The notes: generated by a model from the sequence alone, not told the origin. DNA of 64,000 nt from Aliivibrio sp. S4MY1 (GCF_028765545.1 NZ_JARACP010000001.1:62001-126000); one strand, 5' to 3'; counted from the first letter of the stretch, positions 1 through 9,965 are shown. Numbers and translations are program-made.

Positions 1-23
1 TTATCAATAGAGAGTGCTAAATA

Positions 24-650
24 ATGAATAATTCGCGTACTGAATTGCTTGTTCAATTTTTACGTCAAAAAGGCATTCAAAATGAGCAGGTACTGGCTGC
101 TATTCGAGCTTTACCGCGCGAGCGCTTTGTATCTGAAGCATTAGCTCATCAAGCTTATCAAAATAATGCGCTTCCTATTGGTGAAGGGCAGACAATCTCT
201 CAACCTTATATTGTCGCTAAAATGACAGAGCTTCTTGCTTTGCAACGTGATTCTACTGTTCTTGAGATTGGTACTGGGTCGGGCTATCAGACTGCGGTAT
301 TAGCGCAATTACTTGATCATGTAAACTCAGTAGAGCGTATTAAATCATTACAATGGAATGCAAAACGGCTTTTAAAACAGCTAGATATTTATAATGTATC
401 AACAAAGCATGGCGATGGTTGGCAAGGTTGGGCAAGCAAAGGCCCATTTGATGCGATAATTGTAACCGCTGCTGCTGAGTCCATTCCTAATGACTTATTA
501 TGGCAACTTAAAGATGGGGGGCGATTAGTGATCCCTATCGGTGAGGAAACACAGCATTTATTGCTTATTCTTCGACATGGTGATGAGTTCAGCTCTGAAA
601 CTATTGAAGAGGTACGCTTTGTTCCATTAGTTGCAGGTGAATTAGCATAG
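24..650 (+). CDS. pcm: Protein-L-isoaspartate O-methyltransferase
   Basis: This cytoplasmic enzyme uses S-adenosylmethionine to methylate abnormal L-isoaspartyl residues and so starts repair of aged proteins. The 208-aa length is normal for the family. The SAM-binding motif I is visible as [16 protein letters not shown] (about residues 80-95), and the family segment [18 protein letters not shown] is present near residues 50-68. It ends 5 nt before nlpD, giving the standard pcm-nlpD-rpoS order; surE is expected just upstream of the window. Identification is secure. Confidence 0.97.
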   Translation: MNNSRTELLVQFLRQKGIQNEQVLAAIRALPRERFVSEALAHQAYQNNALPIGEGQTISQPYIVAKMTELLALQRDSTVLEIGTGSGYQTAVLAQLLDHVNSVERIKSLQWNAKRLLKQLDIYNVSTKHGDGWQGWASKGPFDAIIVTAAAESIPNDLLWQLKDGGRLVIPIGEETQHLLLILRHGDEFSSETIEEVRFVPLVAGELA

Positions 651-655
651 TAGTA

Positions 656-1651
656 ATGAATAAGATGATATTTATCCCCTCTCGTTTGTGGCTCATGGCT
701 GCACTTTTTAGTTTATTACTTTCGGGTTGCTCTATGGGGCCGCACCGTCCTGCTCCCGTATCTAGTGTTAATAATACGAGTACTTCCTCTTATGGGGGCG
801 CTGAACGTGGTAGCTATCGAGGCAGTTATTATCGAGTTGAAAAGGGAGATACACTGTATTTTATCTCTTATGTTACCAATAAAGATGTCAAAGAATTGAT
901 TGCCTATAATGAACTTCAAGCACCATATGTGATTCACCCAGGACAAAAAATAAAATTATGGGGCCCTAAGTATGTCGCTCCGGCTTATGGTGATGATGGG
1001 CATTTAGTTAGTAAAAAGAACACCTCCCCAACAACCACTGCAATAGCGGTTGCCGTAGTTCCTGTTGCTAATAATAAACCAGTCAGTAGTTCGACGCCAG
1101 TAAGTACAAGTAACAATAAAATATCACCTGTTCAAAAAGAAAGCACAAAAAAGGTTGAAAATCCGAAACCTAAGGAGTATGTTAATTCTAACAAATCGAT
1201 AACATCTTCCAAGCCAAAGCCGGTTGCGAAACCTGCACCAAAACCGACTCCTAAACCACAGCCGGTAGAAAAAAAATCGGAAAAGGTTGATTCTTGGTTA
1301 TGGCCAACAAAAGGAAGAGTTATAGCTAAGTTTTCAACAGGAGACCAAGGTAATAAAGGGATCGACATTGCAGGTCAACGAGGCCAAGACGTCATCTCAA
1401 CCGCAAAAGGAACGGTGGTTTATGCGGGTAATGCACTAAGAGGTTATGGCAATTTAATTATAATTAAACATAACGATGATTACTTAAGTGCTTATGCTCA
1501 TAACGAATCTCTTTTTGTTAAAGAAGGTCAAAATATCGCTGCGGGACAAAAAATCGCATCAATGGGTAGCTCAAGTACGAGCAGTGTTCGTTTGCATTTT
1601 GAGATCCGCTTTAGAGGGAAATCGGTAAATCCACAACGGTATTTACCGTAA
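656..1651 (+). CDS. nlpD: Lipoprotein NlpD (LysM + M23), amidase activator
   Basis: NlpD is an outer-membrane lipoprotein that activates the cell-wall amidase AmiC during septum splitting. The N-terminus has a signal peptide ending in a lipobox (LLLSGC). A LysM domain follows (about residues 58-101, YYRVEKGDTLYFISY). A Pro/Lys/Ser-rich linker leads to a C-terminal M23/LytM domain (about 225-331). The M23 metal ligands look degenerate, as is usual for NlpD, which acts as an activator and not as a peptidase. In related bacteria the main rpoS promoter lies inside nlpD. Confidence 0.95.
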   Translation: MNKMIFIPSRLWLMAALFSLLLSGCSMGPHRPAPVSSVNNTSTSSYGGAERGSYRGSYYRVEKGDTLYFISYVTNKDVKELIAYNELQAPYVIHPGQKIKLWGPKYVAPAYGDDGHLVSKKNTSPTTTAIAVAVVPVANNKPVSSSTPVSTSNNKISPVQKESTKKVENPKPKEYVNSNKSITSSKPKPVAKPAPKPTPKPQPVEKKSEKVDSWLWPTKGRVIAKFSTGDQGNKGIDIAGQRGQDVISTAKGTVVYAGNALRGYGNLIIIKHNDDYLSAYAHNESLFVKEGQNIAAGQKIASMGSSSTSSVRLHFEIRFRGKSVNPQRYLP

Positions 1652-1706
1652 CAAGGATGACATAGCTGAGTTGTAATGTCTTGCTGGCTCGCCATGGGGA
1701 GGCGCT

Positions 1707-2669
1707 ATGAGTAAAAGCAATGCAGTAACTAAAGAAGTTGAAGAGTTCGATTTAGAGACGATTAATGACAATGAGGTTGTTATTGAGGATGAATCGGAAC
1801 GCCTTGAGGTAAGCAGTTCGCAAAAAGTAATGGATGCAACGCAACTATACTTAGGTGAAATTGGCTTTTCTCCACTACTAACAGCAGAAGAAGAAGTTTA
1901 TTTTAGTCGCTTAGCCTTAAAAGGAGACGAAGCAGCACGAGCTCGAATGATTGAAAGTAATCTTCGATTAGTGGTTAAAATTGCCCGTCGATATAACCAC
2001 CGTGGCTTGGCATTATTAGACTTAGTTGAAGAAGGTAATCTTGGGCTAATTCGTGCGGTTGAAAAGTTTGACCCAGAAAGAGGTTTCCGCTTTTCTACTT
2101 ATGCGACATGGTGGATCCGTCAAACGATTGAGCGTGCGATTATGAATCAAACGCGAACTATCCGCTTGCCTATTCATGTCGTTAAAGAGTTGAATGTCTA
2201 CTTGCGTGCAGCACGTGAGTTGTCACAAAAACTTGATCATGAACCGACACCTGAAGAAATTGCAGAAAAGCTCGATAAACCAGTGAGTGACGTCAGCCGT
2301 ATGTTACGCCTTAATGAGCGAGTTACGTCTGTTGATTCCATGGTTGGTGGTGAATCGGATAAAGCGCTTCTGGATATTATTCCTGATACTAAACATTGTG
2401 ATCCAGAGTCTGAAACCCAAAAAGACAACATAAATGCTTCTCTTGTTGGTTGGCTTGGTCAACTCAATCCAAAGCAGAAAGAAGTTGTCGCTCGACGCTT
2501 TGGTCTACTTGGCTATGAAACGGCAACGTTAGAGCAGGTCGGTAAAGAGATAGGATTGACGCGTGAGCGAGTAAGACAGATCCAAGTAGAAGGTTTGCGT
2601 CGATTAAGAGAAATTATGACGCAACAAGGTTTAAATATGGAAACGCTATTTGCGGTTGAAGAATATTAA
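1707..2669 (+). CDS. rpoS: RNA polymerase sigma factor RpoS (sigma-38)
   Basis: This is the stationary-phase and general stress sigma factor. The 320-aa protein has region 1.2 ([20 protein letters not shown]), the core-binding and -10 recognition region 2 ([27 protein letters not shown]), region 3, and a region 4 helix-turn-helix ([21 protein letters not shown]). The ATG is preceded by a strong GGGGAGG site. A terminator follows at 2718-2750. Confidence 0.97.
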   Translation: MSKSNAVTKEVEEFDLETINDNEVVIEDESERLEVSSSQKVMDATQLYLGEIGFSPLLTAEEEVYFSRLALKGDEAARARMIESNLRLVVKIARRYNHRGLALLDLVEEGNLGLIRAVEKFDPERGFRFSTYATWWIRQTIERAIMNQTRTIRLPIHVVKELNVYLRAARELSQKLDHEPTPEEIAEKLDKPVSDVSRMLRLNERVTSVDSMVGGESDKALLDIIPDTKHCDPESETQKDNINASLVGWLGQLNPKQKEVVARRFGLLGYETATLEQVGKEIGLTRERVRQIQVEGLRRLREIMTQQGLNMETLFAVEEY

Positions 2670-2717
2670 CCACGATTAATATCAGCATAGATTGATATAC
2701 ATAATTAAATAATAAGA

Positions 2718-2750
2718 AAGCCACAGCACATTATGTTCTGTGGTTTTTTA
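2718..2750 (+). terminator. Rho-independent terminator after rpoS
   Basis: CCACAG pairs with CTGTGG across an 11-nt loop that can pair further, followed by a T-run. It ends the nlpD-rpoS transcript and faces the convergent gene at 2763. Confidence 0.8.
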
Positions 2751-2762
2751 TTTTTGGTTTAG

Positions 2763-3323
2763 TTAATTTTGATAATACGCTTTATTACCTATATCAAAAT
2801 GAAGTGGCATTCGCCATTTTTTTATTGATAGGAAAAGAAAAATAATTCCGCAGAGAGCAAAGCAAATTATTGGAATAATCCAGACCTCAAGTGCAAACAT
2901 GAAGGTCGAGATACATAAGAGAATAGGAACCATTTTTAATCCTGCCACTCTAAAGCAGAATGATTCTTTAAGTGCAATGCCTGAAAAAACAACAAACATA
3001 AAGCCTAAAGGTATCCAAAGGAGTTGAGAGTCATCAAGTTGAGTGAGTAATATCAGTCCAATCCATGCTGACCAAGTGATGATCATTCGTACCTTTTTAT
3101 CATAAACATGTAAATTAGCCGCACTCATTGCACAAGATAAGGGAAGCAAAGCTAGCGAAAGTGTTTTAATTGGCAAGTTGATTAATATGAGTGAGATATC
3201 ATCAGCAATAGCAAGGCTACTTAACAGCAATGCTAAGGAAAATAATGTTATCCCTGAGCGATAAGTCACGACGCTGATTTTATCGAGGAGATCAAGTGTT
3301 TCAATGTGTTCTGTATTTGCCAT
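2763..3323 (-). CDS. Hypothetical inner-membrane protein
   Basis: The 186-aa protein is mostly hydrophobic, with about five or six membrane segments, a polar N-terminus (MANTEHIETLDLLDKISVV) and a basic tail. I do not recognise the family. It converges on rpoS and is transcribed alone. The reading frame is open, and the protein has the composition of a real membrane protein. Confidence 0.7.
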   Translation of the reverse strand: MANTEHIETLDLLDKISVVTYRSGITLFSLALLLSSLAIADDISLILINLPIKTLSLALLPLSCAMSAANLHVYDKKVRMIITWSAWIGLILLTQLDDSQLLWIPLGFMFVVFSGIALKESFCFRVAGLKMVPILLCISTFMFALEVWIIPIICFALCGIIFLFLSIKKWRMPLHFDIGNKAYYQN

Positions 3324-3487
3324 TTTGAGGCCTTATAGTAGGGAGCTCTTTATATTAACTCTAGCATGCTTGGCTTGATGAACTTATGTGATATTCGTAG
3401 TTAATGCGTTTTTTTGTTATTTTTGTAACTAGTTGTTTTTGTGATTTGTGTGTATTTGCTATAAATATTTTTCATGTAAGTAAAATT

Positions 3488-3503
3488 TGTGATTTAACTC
3501 ACA
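3488..3503. promoter_or_regulatory. CRP binding site upstream of nupC
   Basis: TGTGA-TTTAAC-TCACA is a perfect 5-6-5 match to the CRP consensus. A possible -10 (TATACT) lies at 3532-3537. CRP control of nucleoside uptake genes is known in enterobacteria and vibrios; assignment here rests on the match and position. Confidence 0.75.
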
Positions 3504-3626
3504 TATTTCGTGATTTTAAATCTGCTCTATGTATACTCCTACCCCCAATACAAGCCGTCACATGGAACAGTGAATGACCCCAAGGACTTGGACCAGCTAC
3601 TGTTAAACAGCTTGTAAGGGTAATCA

Positions 3627-3740
3627 ATGAACATACTTATTTCTATCATCACTTCCTCTTGGTGTAGTCACTCTTCACCGATCTCGTCATCTACGATGGC
3701 AACCCCTTTTGTTTCTTCTTTTTATTCTAAAATTTCATAG
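3627..3740 (+). CDS. Possible leader peptide ORF (37 aa) before nupC
   Basis: This short ORF starts at an ATG behind an AAGGG ribosome site and ends 8 nt before the nupC start. The peptide is Ser/Ile/Thr-rich (begins MNILISIITSSWCSHSS; 12 of 37 residues are Ser). Upstream, CCAAG-GA-CTTGG at 3582-3593 and CTGTT-A-AACAG near 3600 suggest folded leader RNA. The good ribosome site and tight spacing suggest translational coupling or attenuation of nupC. I know no described family for it; coding status is unproven. Confidence 0.4.
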   Translation: MNILISIITSSWCSHSSPISSSTMATPFVSSFYSKIS

Positions 3741-3748
3741 GCGTAATT

Positions 3749-4963
3749 ATGACTATTTTATTTAGCCTATTAGGCATGTGTGCACTTATCTTTTGTGCAT
3801 GGGTATTTTCTGAGAAACGTTCAGCAATTAATTGGAAGACCGTATCTAGAGCCTTTTTATTACAACTATCTTTTGCTGCTCTGGTGTTGTATTTTCCATG
3901 GGGGCAGGCCGCATTGGCAGGATTAAGTAATGGCGTCGCTAGCCTACTTGGTTTTGCTGATGAAGGTATTGCTTTCTTATTTGGTGATTTAGCTTCCAGT
4001 GGTTTCATTTTTGCAATTCGTGTTCTTCCTATTATTATCTTTTTCAGTGCTCTTATCTCCGCGTTATATTATTTAGGCATCATGCAAAAAGTCATCGCAA
4101 TTCTTGGTGGTGCAATTCAAAAGTTCCTCGGTACAAGTAAAGTAGAATCTCTCGTTGCAACTGGTAACATCTTCCTTTCTCAAGGTGAATCTCCCCTTCT
4201 TATTCGTCCATTCCTAGCTCAAATGACACGTTCTGAACTGTTTGCTGTAATGGCGGGTGGTATGGCATCAGTTGCAGGTAGTGTGCTTGGCGGTTATGCA
4301 GGTTTAGGGGTAGAGCTTAAATACCTAATCGCAGCAAGCTTCATGGCAGCACCTGGTAGCTTATTAATGGCGAAAATCTTAGTTCCTGAGCAATCAACAC
4401 CAGTTGACCAACATGAACTAACCATTGATAAAAGCGAACAAAGTAATGTGGTGGATGCGTTAGCAAGTGGCGCAATGAACGGCATGAAAGTCGCGGTTGC
4501 TGTAGGTACTATGCTGATTGCGTTTGTAAGTGTTATCGCAATGGTAAACAGTGGCCTAGAAATGGTAGGTGAATGGTTTGGCTTTGCAGGCATTACATTA
4601 CAAACGGTATTTGGTTATTTATTTGCCCCAGTAGCTTGGATCATCGGTGTACCAAAAGCTGAAATGGTAATGGCAGGTTCTTATATTGGTCAAAAAGTCG
4701 TATTGAATGAGTTCGTGGCTTTCATTGATTTTGTTCAGCATAAAGACCAATTATCTGCTTATACTCAAGTTATCATCACGTTTGCATTATGTGGTTTTGC
4801 GAATATTGGCTCTATTGCGATTCAATTAGGATCTATTGGCGTGATGGCTCCTGAGCGTCGTGCTGAAGTTGCGAACATGGGCTTTAAAGCGGTACTGGCT
4901 GGTACTTTAGCAAACTTAATGAGTGCATGTTTAGCAGGTCTATTCTTTAGCTTATCGATGTAA
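3749..4963 (+). CDS. nupC: Concentrative nucleoside transporter, NupC family
   Basis: This inner-membrane symporter brings nucleosides in with protons or sodium. The 404-aa protein shows CNT family features: an N-terminal membrane region, a gate domain (FIFAIRVLPIIIFFSALISALYYLGIMQ), the substrate-binding stretch GESPLLIRPFLAQMTRSELFAVMAGGMASVAG, and a C-terminal CGFANIGSIAIQLGSIG segment. It is preceded by a CRP site and a leader ORF, and a terminator follows at 4978-5020. Whether it belongs to the NupC or NupX subgroup is less certain. Confidence 0.92.
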   Translation: MTILFSLLGMCALIFCAWVFSEKRSAINWKTVSRAFLLQLSFAALVLYFPWGQAALAGLSNGVASLLGFADEGIAFLFGDLASSGFIFAIRVLPIIIFFSALISALYYLGIMQKVIAILGGAIQKFLGTSKVESLVATGNIFLSQGESPLLIRPFLAQMTRSELFAVMAGGMASVAGSVLGGYAGLGVELKYLIAASFMAAPGSLLMAKILVPEQSTPVDQHELTIDKSEQSNVVDALASGAMNGMKVAVAVGTMLIAFVSVIAMVNSGLEMVGEWFGFAGITLQTVFGYLFAPVAWIIGVPKAEMVMAGSYIGQKVVLNEFVAFIDFVQHKDQLSAYTQVIITFALCGFANIGSIAIQLGSIGVMAPERRAEVANMGFKAVLAGTLANLMSACLAGLFFSLSM

Positions 4964-4977
4964 TTGTCTTAAGCTAA

Positions 4978-5020
4978 AACAAAGCCCATGCAGTATGAGA
5001 ATACGCATGGGCTTTTTTAT
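4978..5020. terminator. Bidirectional terminator between nupC and dcu
   Basis: AAAGCCCATGC pairs with GCATGGGCTTT, with a T-run on the plus strand and an A-run before the stem, so it can serve both converging genes. Confidence 0.8.
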
Positions 5021-5040
5021 TTTTTAAATGACTATTTTAA

Positions 5041-6369
5041 TTAACCAATTACTATTTGGCCTAATACATAGCCAAGCATACAGGCAGAAACTACCCCTAT
5101 TAAACCGACTGACATAAATGAGTGGTTAAAGTAGTACTTACCAATTTTGGTTGTGCCTGAGCTATCAAAGTTCACTGTTGCAATGTCTGATGGGTAGTTC
5201 GGAATGAAGAAATAACCATATACCGCAGGCATTAAACCAATCACCAAGGCAGGCTCTAGCCCTAGAGCTAAACCAACAGGTAACATCATACGAGCAGTTG
5301 CAGCTTGTGAGTTTACTACAACAGATACAATGAATAATGCTAAAGCAAACGTCCAAGGATGAAGCGTAACCATATCTACAATCCCCGCTCTAAACTGAGG
5401 CATAGCGTATTGGAAATACGTATCAGACATCCATGCGATACCAAAGATAGCGATTGCCGCAACCATACCTGATTTAAATACCACACCATTAGGCACATCA
5501 CGCGGATCGGTTTTCGTTGCTAATAGAATGACACCACCAAACGCCAGCATCATCATTTGGATAACAACAGACATTTTTATTGGCACACCGCCTTCAGTGA
5601 TAGTTCTCACTTCTGGCCACATTGCGATAACAACGATAGAAATAATTGCACTTAAAAAGATAAGTACCGCGTTACGTGCTGTTGTTGGTAGTTTCTCATC
5701 TAAAGAAGTAGAGGTTGTATTTAAGATTTTTTCACGCCAAACAGGATCTTTTAAACGAGCTTGGTATTCTTCATCATCTTCTAATTCTTTACCACGGCGT
5801 AAGCTGTAAAGCGCTAACATTAATGTACCGAATAGCGTTGCAGGTACGGTTACCATTAAGATAGACATTAAAGTAATAGAAGCGTCAATATCCACTAGTT
5901 GTGCTAGATAATACACAACCGCAGCAGAAAGAGGTGAGGCAGTAATAGCGATTTGAGATGCGACAGAAGCCGCTGCCATTGGGCGCTCAGGACGAATGCC
6001 ATTCTTTAATGCCACATCACCAATGATAGGCATAATAGAATACACAGCATGACCAGTACCTAGTAAAAATGTCATTGCATACGTAACAAAAGGGGCAATG
6101 ATCGTGACGCGTTTAGGGTTCTTTCTTAAGATCCGCTCAGCCACTTGTAACATGTATTTCAACCCACCCGCCGCTTCTAATATAGAGGCGCAAGTAACAA
6201 CGGCTAAAATGATCAACATGACGGTGACTGGTGGAGAGGTTGGTGGCATTTTGAAGATAAAGACCTCAATCACCAAACCAATCCCTGAAACAACCCCTAA
6301 ACCTATTCCGCCAAAGCGAGAACCGATATAGAGTACGAGTAATAAAAAGAGAAATTCAAAATACAACAT
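5041..6369 (-). CDS. dcuB: Anaerobic C4-dicarboxylate transporter, Dcu family (DcuB-like)
   Basis: Inner-membrane carrier exchanging fumarate, malate or aspartate for succinate during anaerobic growth. The 442-aa length fits DcuA/DcuB. Family blocks are visible: ERILRKNPKRVTIIAPFVTY, GTGHAVYSIMPII (closer to E. coli DcuB, GTGHVVYTILPII, than to DcuA as I remember them), GIRPERPMAAASVASQ, and the C-terminal IPNYPSDIATVNFDSSGTTKIG. An AGGTGGA ribosome site precedes the ATG. An FNR-like box upstream agrees with anaerobic induction. The choice of dcuB over dcuA is by motif only. Confidence 0.88.
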   Translation of the reverse strand: MLYFEFLFLLLVLYIGSRFGGIGLGVVSGIGLVIEVFIFKMPPTSPPVTVMLIILAVVTCASILEAAGGLKYMLQVAERILRKNPKRVTIIAPFVTYAMTFLLGTGHAVYSIMPIIGDVALKNGIRPERPMAAASVASQIAITASPLSAAVVYYLAQLVDIDASITLMSILMVTVPATLFGTLMLALYSLRRGKELEDDEEYQARLKDPVWREKILNTTSTSLDEKLPTTARNAVLIFLSAIISIVVIAMWPEVRTITEGGVPIKMSVVIQMMMLAFGGVILLATKTDPRDVPNGVVFKSGMVAAIAIFGIAWMSDTYFQYAMPQFRAGIVDMVTLHPWTFALALFIVSVVVNSQAATARMMLPVGLALGLEPALVIGLMPAVYGYFFIPNYPSDIATVNFDSSGTTKIGKYYFNHSFMSVGLIGVVSACMLGYVLGQIVIG

Positions 6370-6496
6370 AGATCCACCTACATAAATTTTATTAATAATT
6401 AAAATTAACTACAGGCATTAATACCTTATATTTCATAGGGTTTTATTGAGCGAGTTCTCATTTGAATTGTTGTTGATTTTATAAATAGAGGCTTAA

Positions 6497-6510
6497 TTGA
6501 TCTGAATTAA
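6497..6510. promoter_or_regulatory. FNR-like box upstream of dcuB
   Basis: TTGAT-CTGA-ATTAA matches the FNR consensus TTGATnnnnATCAA at 9 of 10 positions. It lies about 130 bp upstream of the start codon. Dcu genes are known FNR targets in E. coli; the role here is inferred. Confidence 0.55.
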
Positions 6511-6623
6511 ATGAAGGAGTTGTTTCCATTTTAAAAGAAAAAAATGGGCTCTAGTTATCAGATAACAAAGACTGTTTTGTGCTTGTATTAGGCATTAACC
6601 GCGCATTAATGCCTGAAGATAAA

Positions 6624-7562
6624 TTAATCTCGTGTAAAGTTCTGCTCTGAAAAGTGCTCAAGGTCGTACGGTGTTTGTTGGTAAACACAGTAATTTAGCC
6701 AGTTAGAAAACAGCAAATGTCCGTGACTGCGCCACGTTGCCTTAGGGGAAAGTTCTGGATTGTCATCAGGATAATAATTGAGTGGGATGGTTGGTTCCAT
6801 GCCTTCACCAAGATCACGAACGTACTCATTATGCAGAGTAAAAGAGTCGTATTCAGGGTGACCTGTAACAAACACATTTCGTTTATCTTTAGTTGCTGCT
6901 AAGTAGACCCCAGCTTGTTCAGACGTTGCTAGAATGTCTAAATCAGTATGTTCGTTTAAGTATTTAGCTGAAAAATCAGCGTAACGCGAGTGAGGAGCTA
7001 AAAACTGATCATCGAAACCACGTAAAATAGGATGGTGTTGATCGAGGTTATCATGCTTATATACACCAGATAATTTCTCTTTACGTGTACGTTTTGGTAA
7101 ATCATAAAGCAGTTTTAAGCCAGCCTGTGCAGCCCAGCAAACATAGAGACTTGAAGTCACATGATCTTTTGCCCATGTCATAATGGTTTGTAAGTGATCC
7201 CAATAAATCACATCTTCAAATTGCACTAAACCTAATGGTGCGCCAGTGATGATCAGTCCATCAAAGTTACGATTTTTAATACCTTCAAATTGACGATAAA
7301 AAGTATCTAAATGCTCGGTTGGTGTATTTTTGCTAGTGCGATTATCAATGCGTAATAGCTCTACATCTACTTGTAGTGGGCTATTAGAGAGTAAGCGTAA
7401 AAATTGAGTTTCCGTTTCAATCTTCTTTGGCATCAAATTTAAAATGATCACCTTCAAAGGACGAATGGCTTGCGTGGTGGCACGAGATTCTTGCATGATA
7501 AAGATATTCTCTTCACGCAATATTTCAGCAGCAGGGAGTTGATCTGGTATTTTTATCGGCAC
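6624..7562 (-). CDS. metA: Homoserine O-succinyltransferase
   Basis: First committed enzyme of methionine synthesis; it transfers an acyl group, probably succinyl, from CoA to homoserine. The 312-aa protein starts at [11 protein letters not shown] with a GTG codon behind an AAGGA site. The catalytic Cys142 lies in YVCWAAQAG; the His/Glu pair is in TGHPEYDSF. Tandem met boxes lie upstream. Succinyl versus acetyl specificity cannot be read with certainty from sequence, but the protein resembles the enterobacterial enzyme throughout. Confidence 0.93.
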   Translation of the reverse strand: MPIKIPDQLPAAEILREENIFIMQESRATTQAIRPLKVIILNLMPKKIETETQFLRLLSNSPLQVDVELLRIDNRTSKNTPTEHLDTFYRQFEGIKNRNFDGLIITGAPLGLVQFEDVIYWDHLQTIMTWAKDHVTSSLYVCWAAQAGLKLLYDLPKRTRKEKLSGVYKHDNLDQHHPILRGFDDQFLAPHSRYADFSAKYLNEHTDLDILATSEQAGVYLAATKDKRNVFVTGHPEYDSFTLHNEYVRDLGEGMEPTIPLNYYPDDNPELSPKATWRSHGHLLFSNWLNYCVYQQTPYDLEHFSEQNFTRD

Positions 7563-7591
7563 AACTTATCCTTAAGTTATTTTTCATCTAT

Positions 7592-7607
7592 AGCATTCTA
7601 TACGTCT
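7592..7607 (-). promoter_or_regulatory. Tandem met boxes (MetJ operator) upstream of metA
   Basis: On the minus strand AGACGTAT (7 of 8 to the consensus AGACGTCT) is followed directly by AGAATGCT (5 of 8). MetJ binds tandem 8-bp boxes in methionine genes. The site lies 30-45 bp upstream of the metA start. Confidence 0.55.
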
Positions 7608-7704
7608 ATACCCCTAAACTACCTTATTATGAATAGTGTGTCGATAGTAGAAAGGGATCCTATATGCCCTTTCGATATTTATTCACTTTATTATTTTATA
7701 ACAA

Positions 7705-9351
7705 TTAAGCTTTTGCAAAAAGGTAGCTGCGATAGCCGCCAATAAGGTTACGAGCTTTAAAACCATTATTCACCAATTGACGATAAGCGACATTGCCACG
7801 TAAACCAACCTGACAATAAATAATGATCTCTTTGTCTTTTGGGAGCTCACCCATTCGTTGACGAAGTTGATCTACAGGGATATTAATCGCGCCTTCAATA
7901 AAACCTACATTTTGAAGTTCAGCAGGATTACGTACATCAAGTAAGATTTGGTTTTCATTTAGATTATCCACCTCATCAAAATGAATCGCTTTTGTATCGC
8001 CTTTAATAAGATTATTCGCTACAAAAGCTGCTTGGTTTATGACATCTTTCGCACTACCAAATGGTGGGGCATAAGTGAGCTCTAAATGCTCAAGTTGATC
8101 TACTGTCATTCCTGCTCGTTGAGCCACAGCCATCACATCAATTCGTTTATCTATGCCGTCTTTACCGACAGCTTGAGCCCCTAAGATCTTTCTTGTTTCA
8201 GGAGAAAATAACAATTTGAATGAAACAATCTCGGCACCAGGGTAGTAACTTGCATGGCTTGCAGTATGAACAAATACTTTTTCATAGTTGATGCCTTCAC
8301 GTTTCAGTGCTTTCTCATTTTTACCTGTCGAGGCCACTGCTAAATCGAATACTTTACAAATCGCAGTACCTTGAGTTCCTTGGTAGCTTTCATTACGCCC
8401 AAGCATATTATCTGCCGCCATACGACCTTGACGGTTCGCAGGGCCAGCAAGTGGCACTAGAGTTTGGTTACCAGTAACGAAATCTTTTTCTTCAATAGCA
8501 TCGCCAACCGCATAAATAAATGGATCGCTTGTTTGTAGTTGAGCATTGGTATAAATGCCGCCCAACTCTCCAAGTTGTAAGCCTGCTTCACTCGCTAATT
8601 TTGTTTCTGGTTTTACACCAATAGCCATAATTAATAGGTTGGTATCTAATGTTTCTCCCGTACTTAAAGAAAGTGTTAAGCCTTCTTTCGTTTCTGTCAC
8701 ACTTTGAAGTGCAGAACCTAATCGAAGATCTATACCTTTATCTTTGATTTCTTTATGAACAAAGCCAGCCATTTCACGATCAACCGGAGTCATAACTTGA
8801 TCTGCTAGTTCTAATAGCGTTGTTTTAATACCTAGTTGATGGAAAGCTTCCATCATTTCTAATCCAATAAAACCGCCACCAACCACCGTTGCGTGTTGTG
8901 GTTTATTTTCTCTAATTGAGGCGATAATGCGATCCATGTCTGGCACATTACGCAAAGAGAAAGTTAGTGAGTTTTTAATGCCTGGAATAGGAGGAACAAT
9001 AGGACCAGCTCCTGGGCTTAATAGAAGAAAATCGTAACTCTCTTGATATTCACTGTCATCAAGAAGACTTTTAATAGTAATCGTTTTTTCACTGCGGTTG
9101 ATGCTTATCACTTCATTCATTACTCGAACATCGACATTAAATCGAGCAAGGAAACTATCAGGAGTTTGTAGTAGTAAATTATCGCGATCTTTGATGTCAC
9201 CACCAATGTGATATGGCAACCCACAGTTAGCAAAAGAAACAAAAGGCCCACGCTCTAGCATGATAATTTGTGCATTTTCACTTAAACGACGTGCTCTTGC
9301 AGCGGCAGATGCGCCACCAGCAACGCCACCAATAATTACAATCTTAGTCAT
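7705..9351 (-). CDS. FAD-dependent persulfide/CoA-disulfide reductase with C-terminal rhodanese domain
   Basis: A 548-aa flavoprotein. An N-terminal FAD-binding Rossmann fold (IVIIGGVAGGASAAARARR) is followed by the redox-active cysteine in SFANCGLPYHIGG (about Cys43). The NADH-binding fold (HATVVGGGFIGLEMMEAF) and dimerisation domain end near residue 450. A rhodanese domain (about 460-548) has the catalytic cysteine in IYCQVGLRG. The layout matches NADH-dependent persulfide reductase (Npsr) and CoADR-RHD fusions, which reduce CoA persulfide or polysulfide. It is divergent from sulfur-transport genes at 9537, supporting a role in sulfur handling. Confidence 0.88.
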   Translation of the reverse strand: MTKIVIIGGVAGGASAAARARRLSENAQIIMLERGPFVSFANCGLPYHIGGDIKDRDNLLLQTPDSFLARFNVDVRVMNEVISINRSEKTITIKSLLDDSEYQESYDFLLLSPGAGPIVPPIPGIKNSLTFSLRNVPDMDRIIASIRENKPQHATVVGGGFIGLEMMEAFHQLGIKTTLLELADQVMTPVDREMAGFVHKEIKDKGIDLRLGSALQSVTETKEGLTLSLSTGETLDTNLLIMAIGVKPETKLASEAGLQLGELGGIYTNAQLQTSDPFIYAVGDAIEEKDFVTGNQTLVPLAGPANRQGRMAADNMLGRNESYQGTQGTAICKVFDLAVASTGKNEKALKREGINYEKVFVHTASHASYYPGAEIVSFKLLFSPETRKILGAQAVGKDGIDKRIDVMAVAQRAGMTVDQLEHLELTYAPPFGSAKDVINQAAFVANNLIKGDTKAIHFDEVDNLNENQILLDVRNPAELQNVGFIEGAINIPVDQLRQRMGELPKDKEIIIYCQVGLRGNVAYRQLVNNGFKARNLIGGYRSYLFAKA

Positions 9352-9470
9352 TCCGATTTACCCCATAATGAAAAATCAGAGCTATTTACGCTCAATTGTT
9401 TTTTACTATAGTTACTTAAATTAGCCTTGTCTAATATTTGTTTTGTTAAATTTGCAATAGCTAAATAAGC

Positions 9471-9515
9471 ATTGACTAATATATGAATCATACGTATTCT
9501 TACTGATATGTTTAA
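9471..9515. promoter_or_regulatory. Promoter/operator region of the divergent sulfur genes
   Basis: A TTGACT -35-like hexamer lies at about 9473-9478, and an imperfect palindrome (GAAT-CATACGT-ATTC, with an internal ATACGTAT) follows near 9485-9499. The position between a persulfide reductase and a sulfur transporter suggests a sulfide- or persulfide-responsive repressor site, which is inference. Confidence 0.35.
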
Positions 9516-9536
9516 AAAACAAACTAATGGGTAAGA

Positions 9537-9956
9537 ATGATGACGATTCCATGGAGCTCTTTATTTGGCGGTATGTTGCTAGGTGTATCTGCAACGTTAC
9601 TGCTTTTACTTAACGGTAAAATTGCGGGTATTAGTGGTGTACTTACAGGGTTAATGACACTGAAAAAACGCGATTATGCATGGCGATGGTTATTTGTTAT
9701 TGGCATGGTAAGTGGTGGTTTAGTTGGGGTTTATTTTTTAGGTGCGGAAGTGCCAAAAGAATATCAAACTTCAATCAGTATGCTTATTATAGCAGGGCTC
9801 TTGGTAGGCATTGGCACTCGTTTAGGTAATGGTTGTACAAGTGGTCACGGGATTTGTGGGATTGGTCGACTTTCTGTTCGCTCAATGACAGCAACGGGGA
9901 TCTTTATGTTTGTTGCTGCGGTAACCGTGTTTGTTCGATTGCATGTACTTTACTAA
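9537..9956 (+). CDS. YeeE/YedE family sulfur transporter, N-terminal half (PmpA-like)
   Basis: A 139-aa inner-membrane protein with four hydrophobic segments and the family signature GNGCTSGHGICGIGRLSVRS near the C-terminus, whose cysteines are thought to pass thiosulfate or a related sulfur compound in YeeE/YedE proteins. The ORF begins ATGATG behind GGGTAAGA. The neighbour at 9966 carries the second half-module, so the two proteins together correspond to one full-length YeeE. Confidence 0.85.
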   Translation: MMTIPWSSLFGGMLLGVSATLLLLLNGKIAGISGVLTGLMTLKKRDYAWRWLFVIGMVSGGLVGVYFLGAEVPKEYQTSISMLIIAGLLVGIGTRLGNGCTSGHGICGIGRLSVRSMTATGIFMFVAAVTVFVRLHVLY

Positions 9957-9965
9957 GGGATGGTT

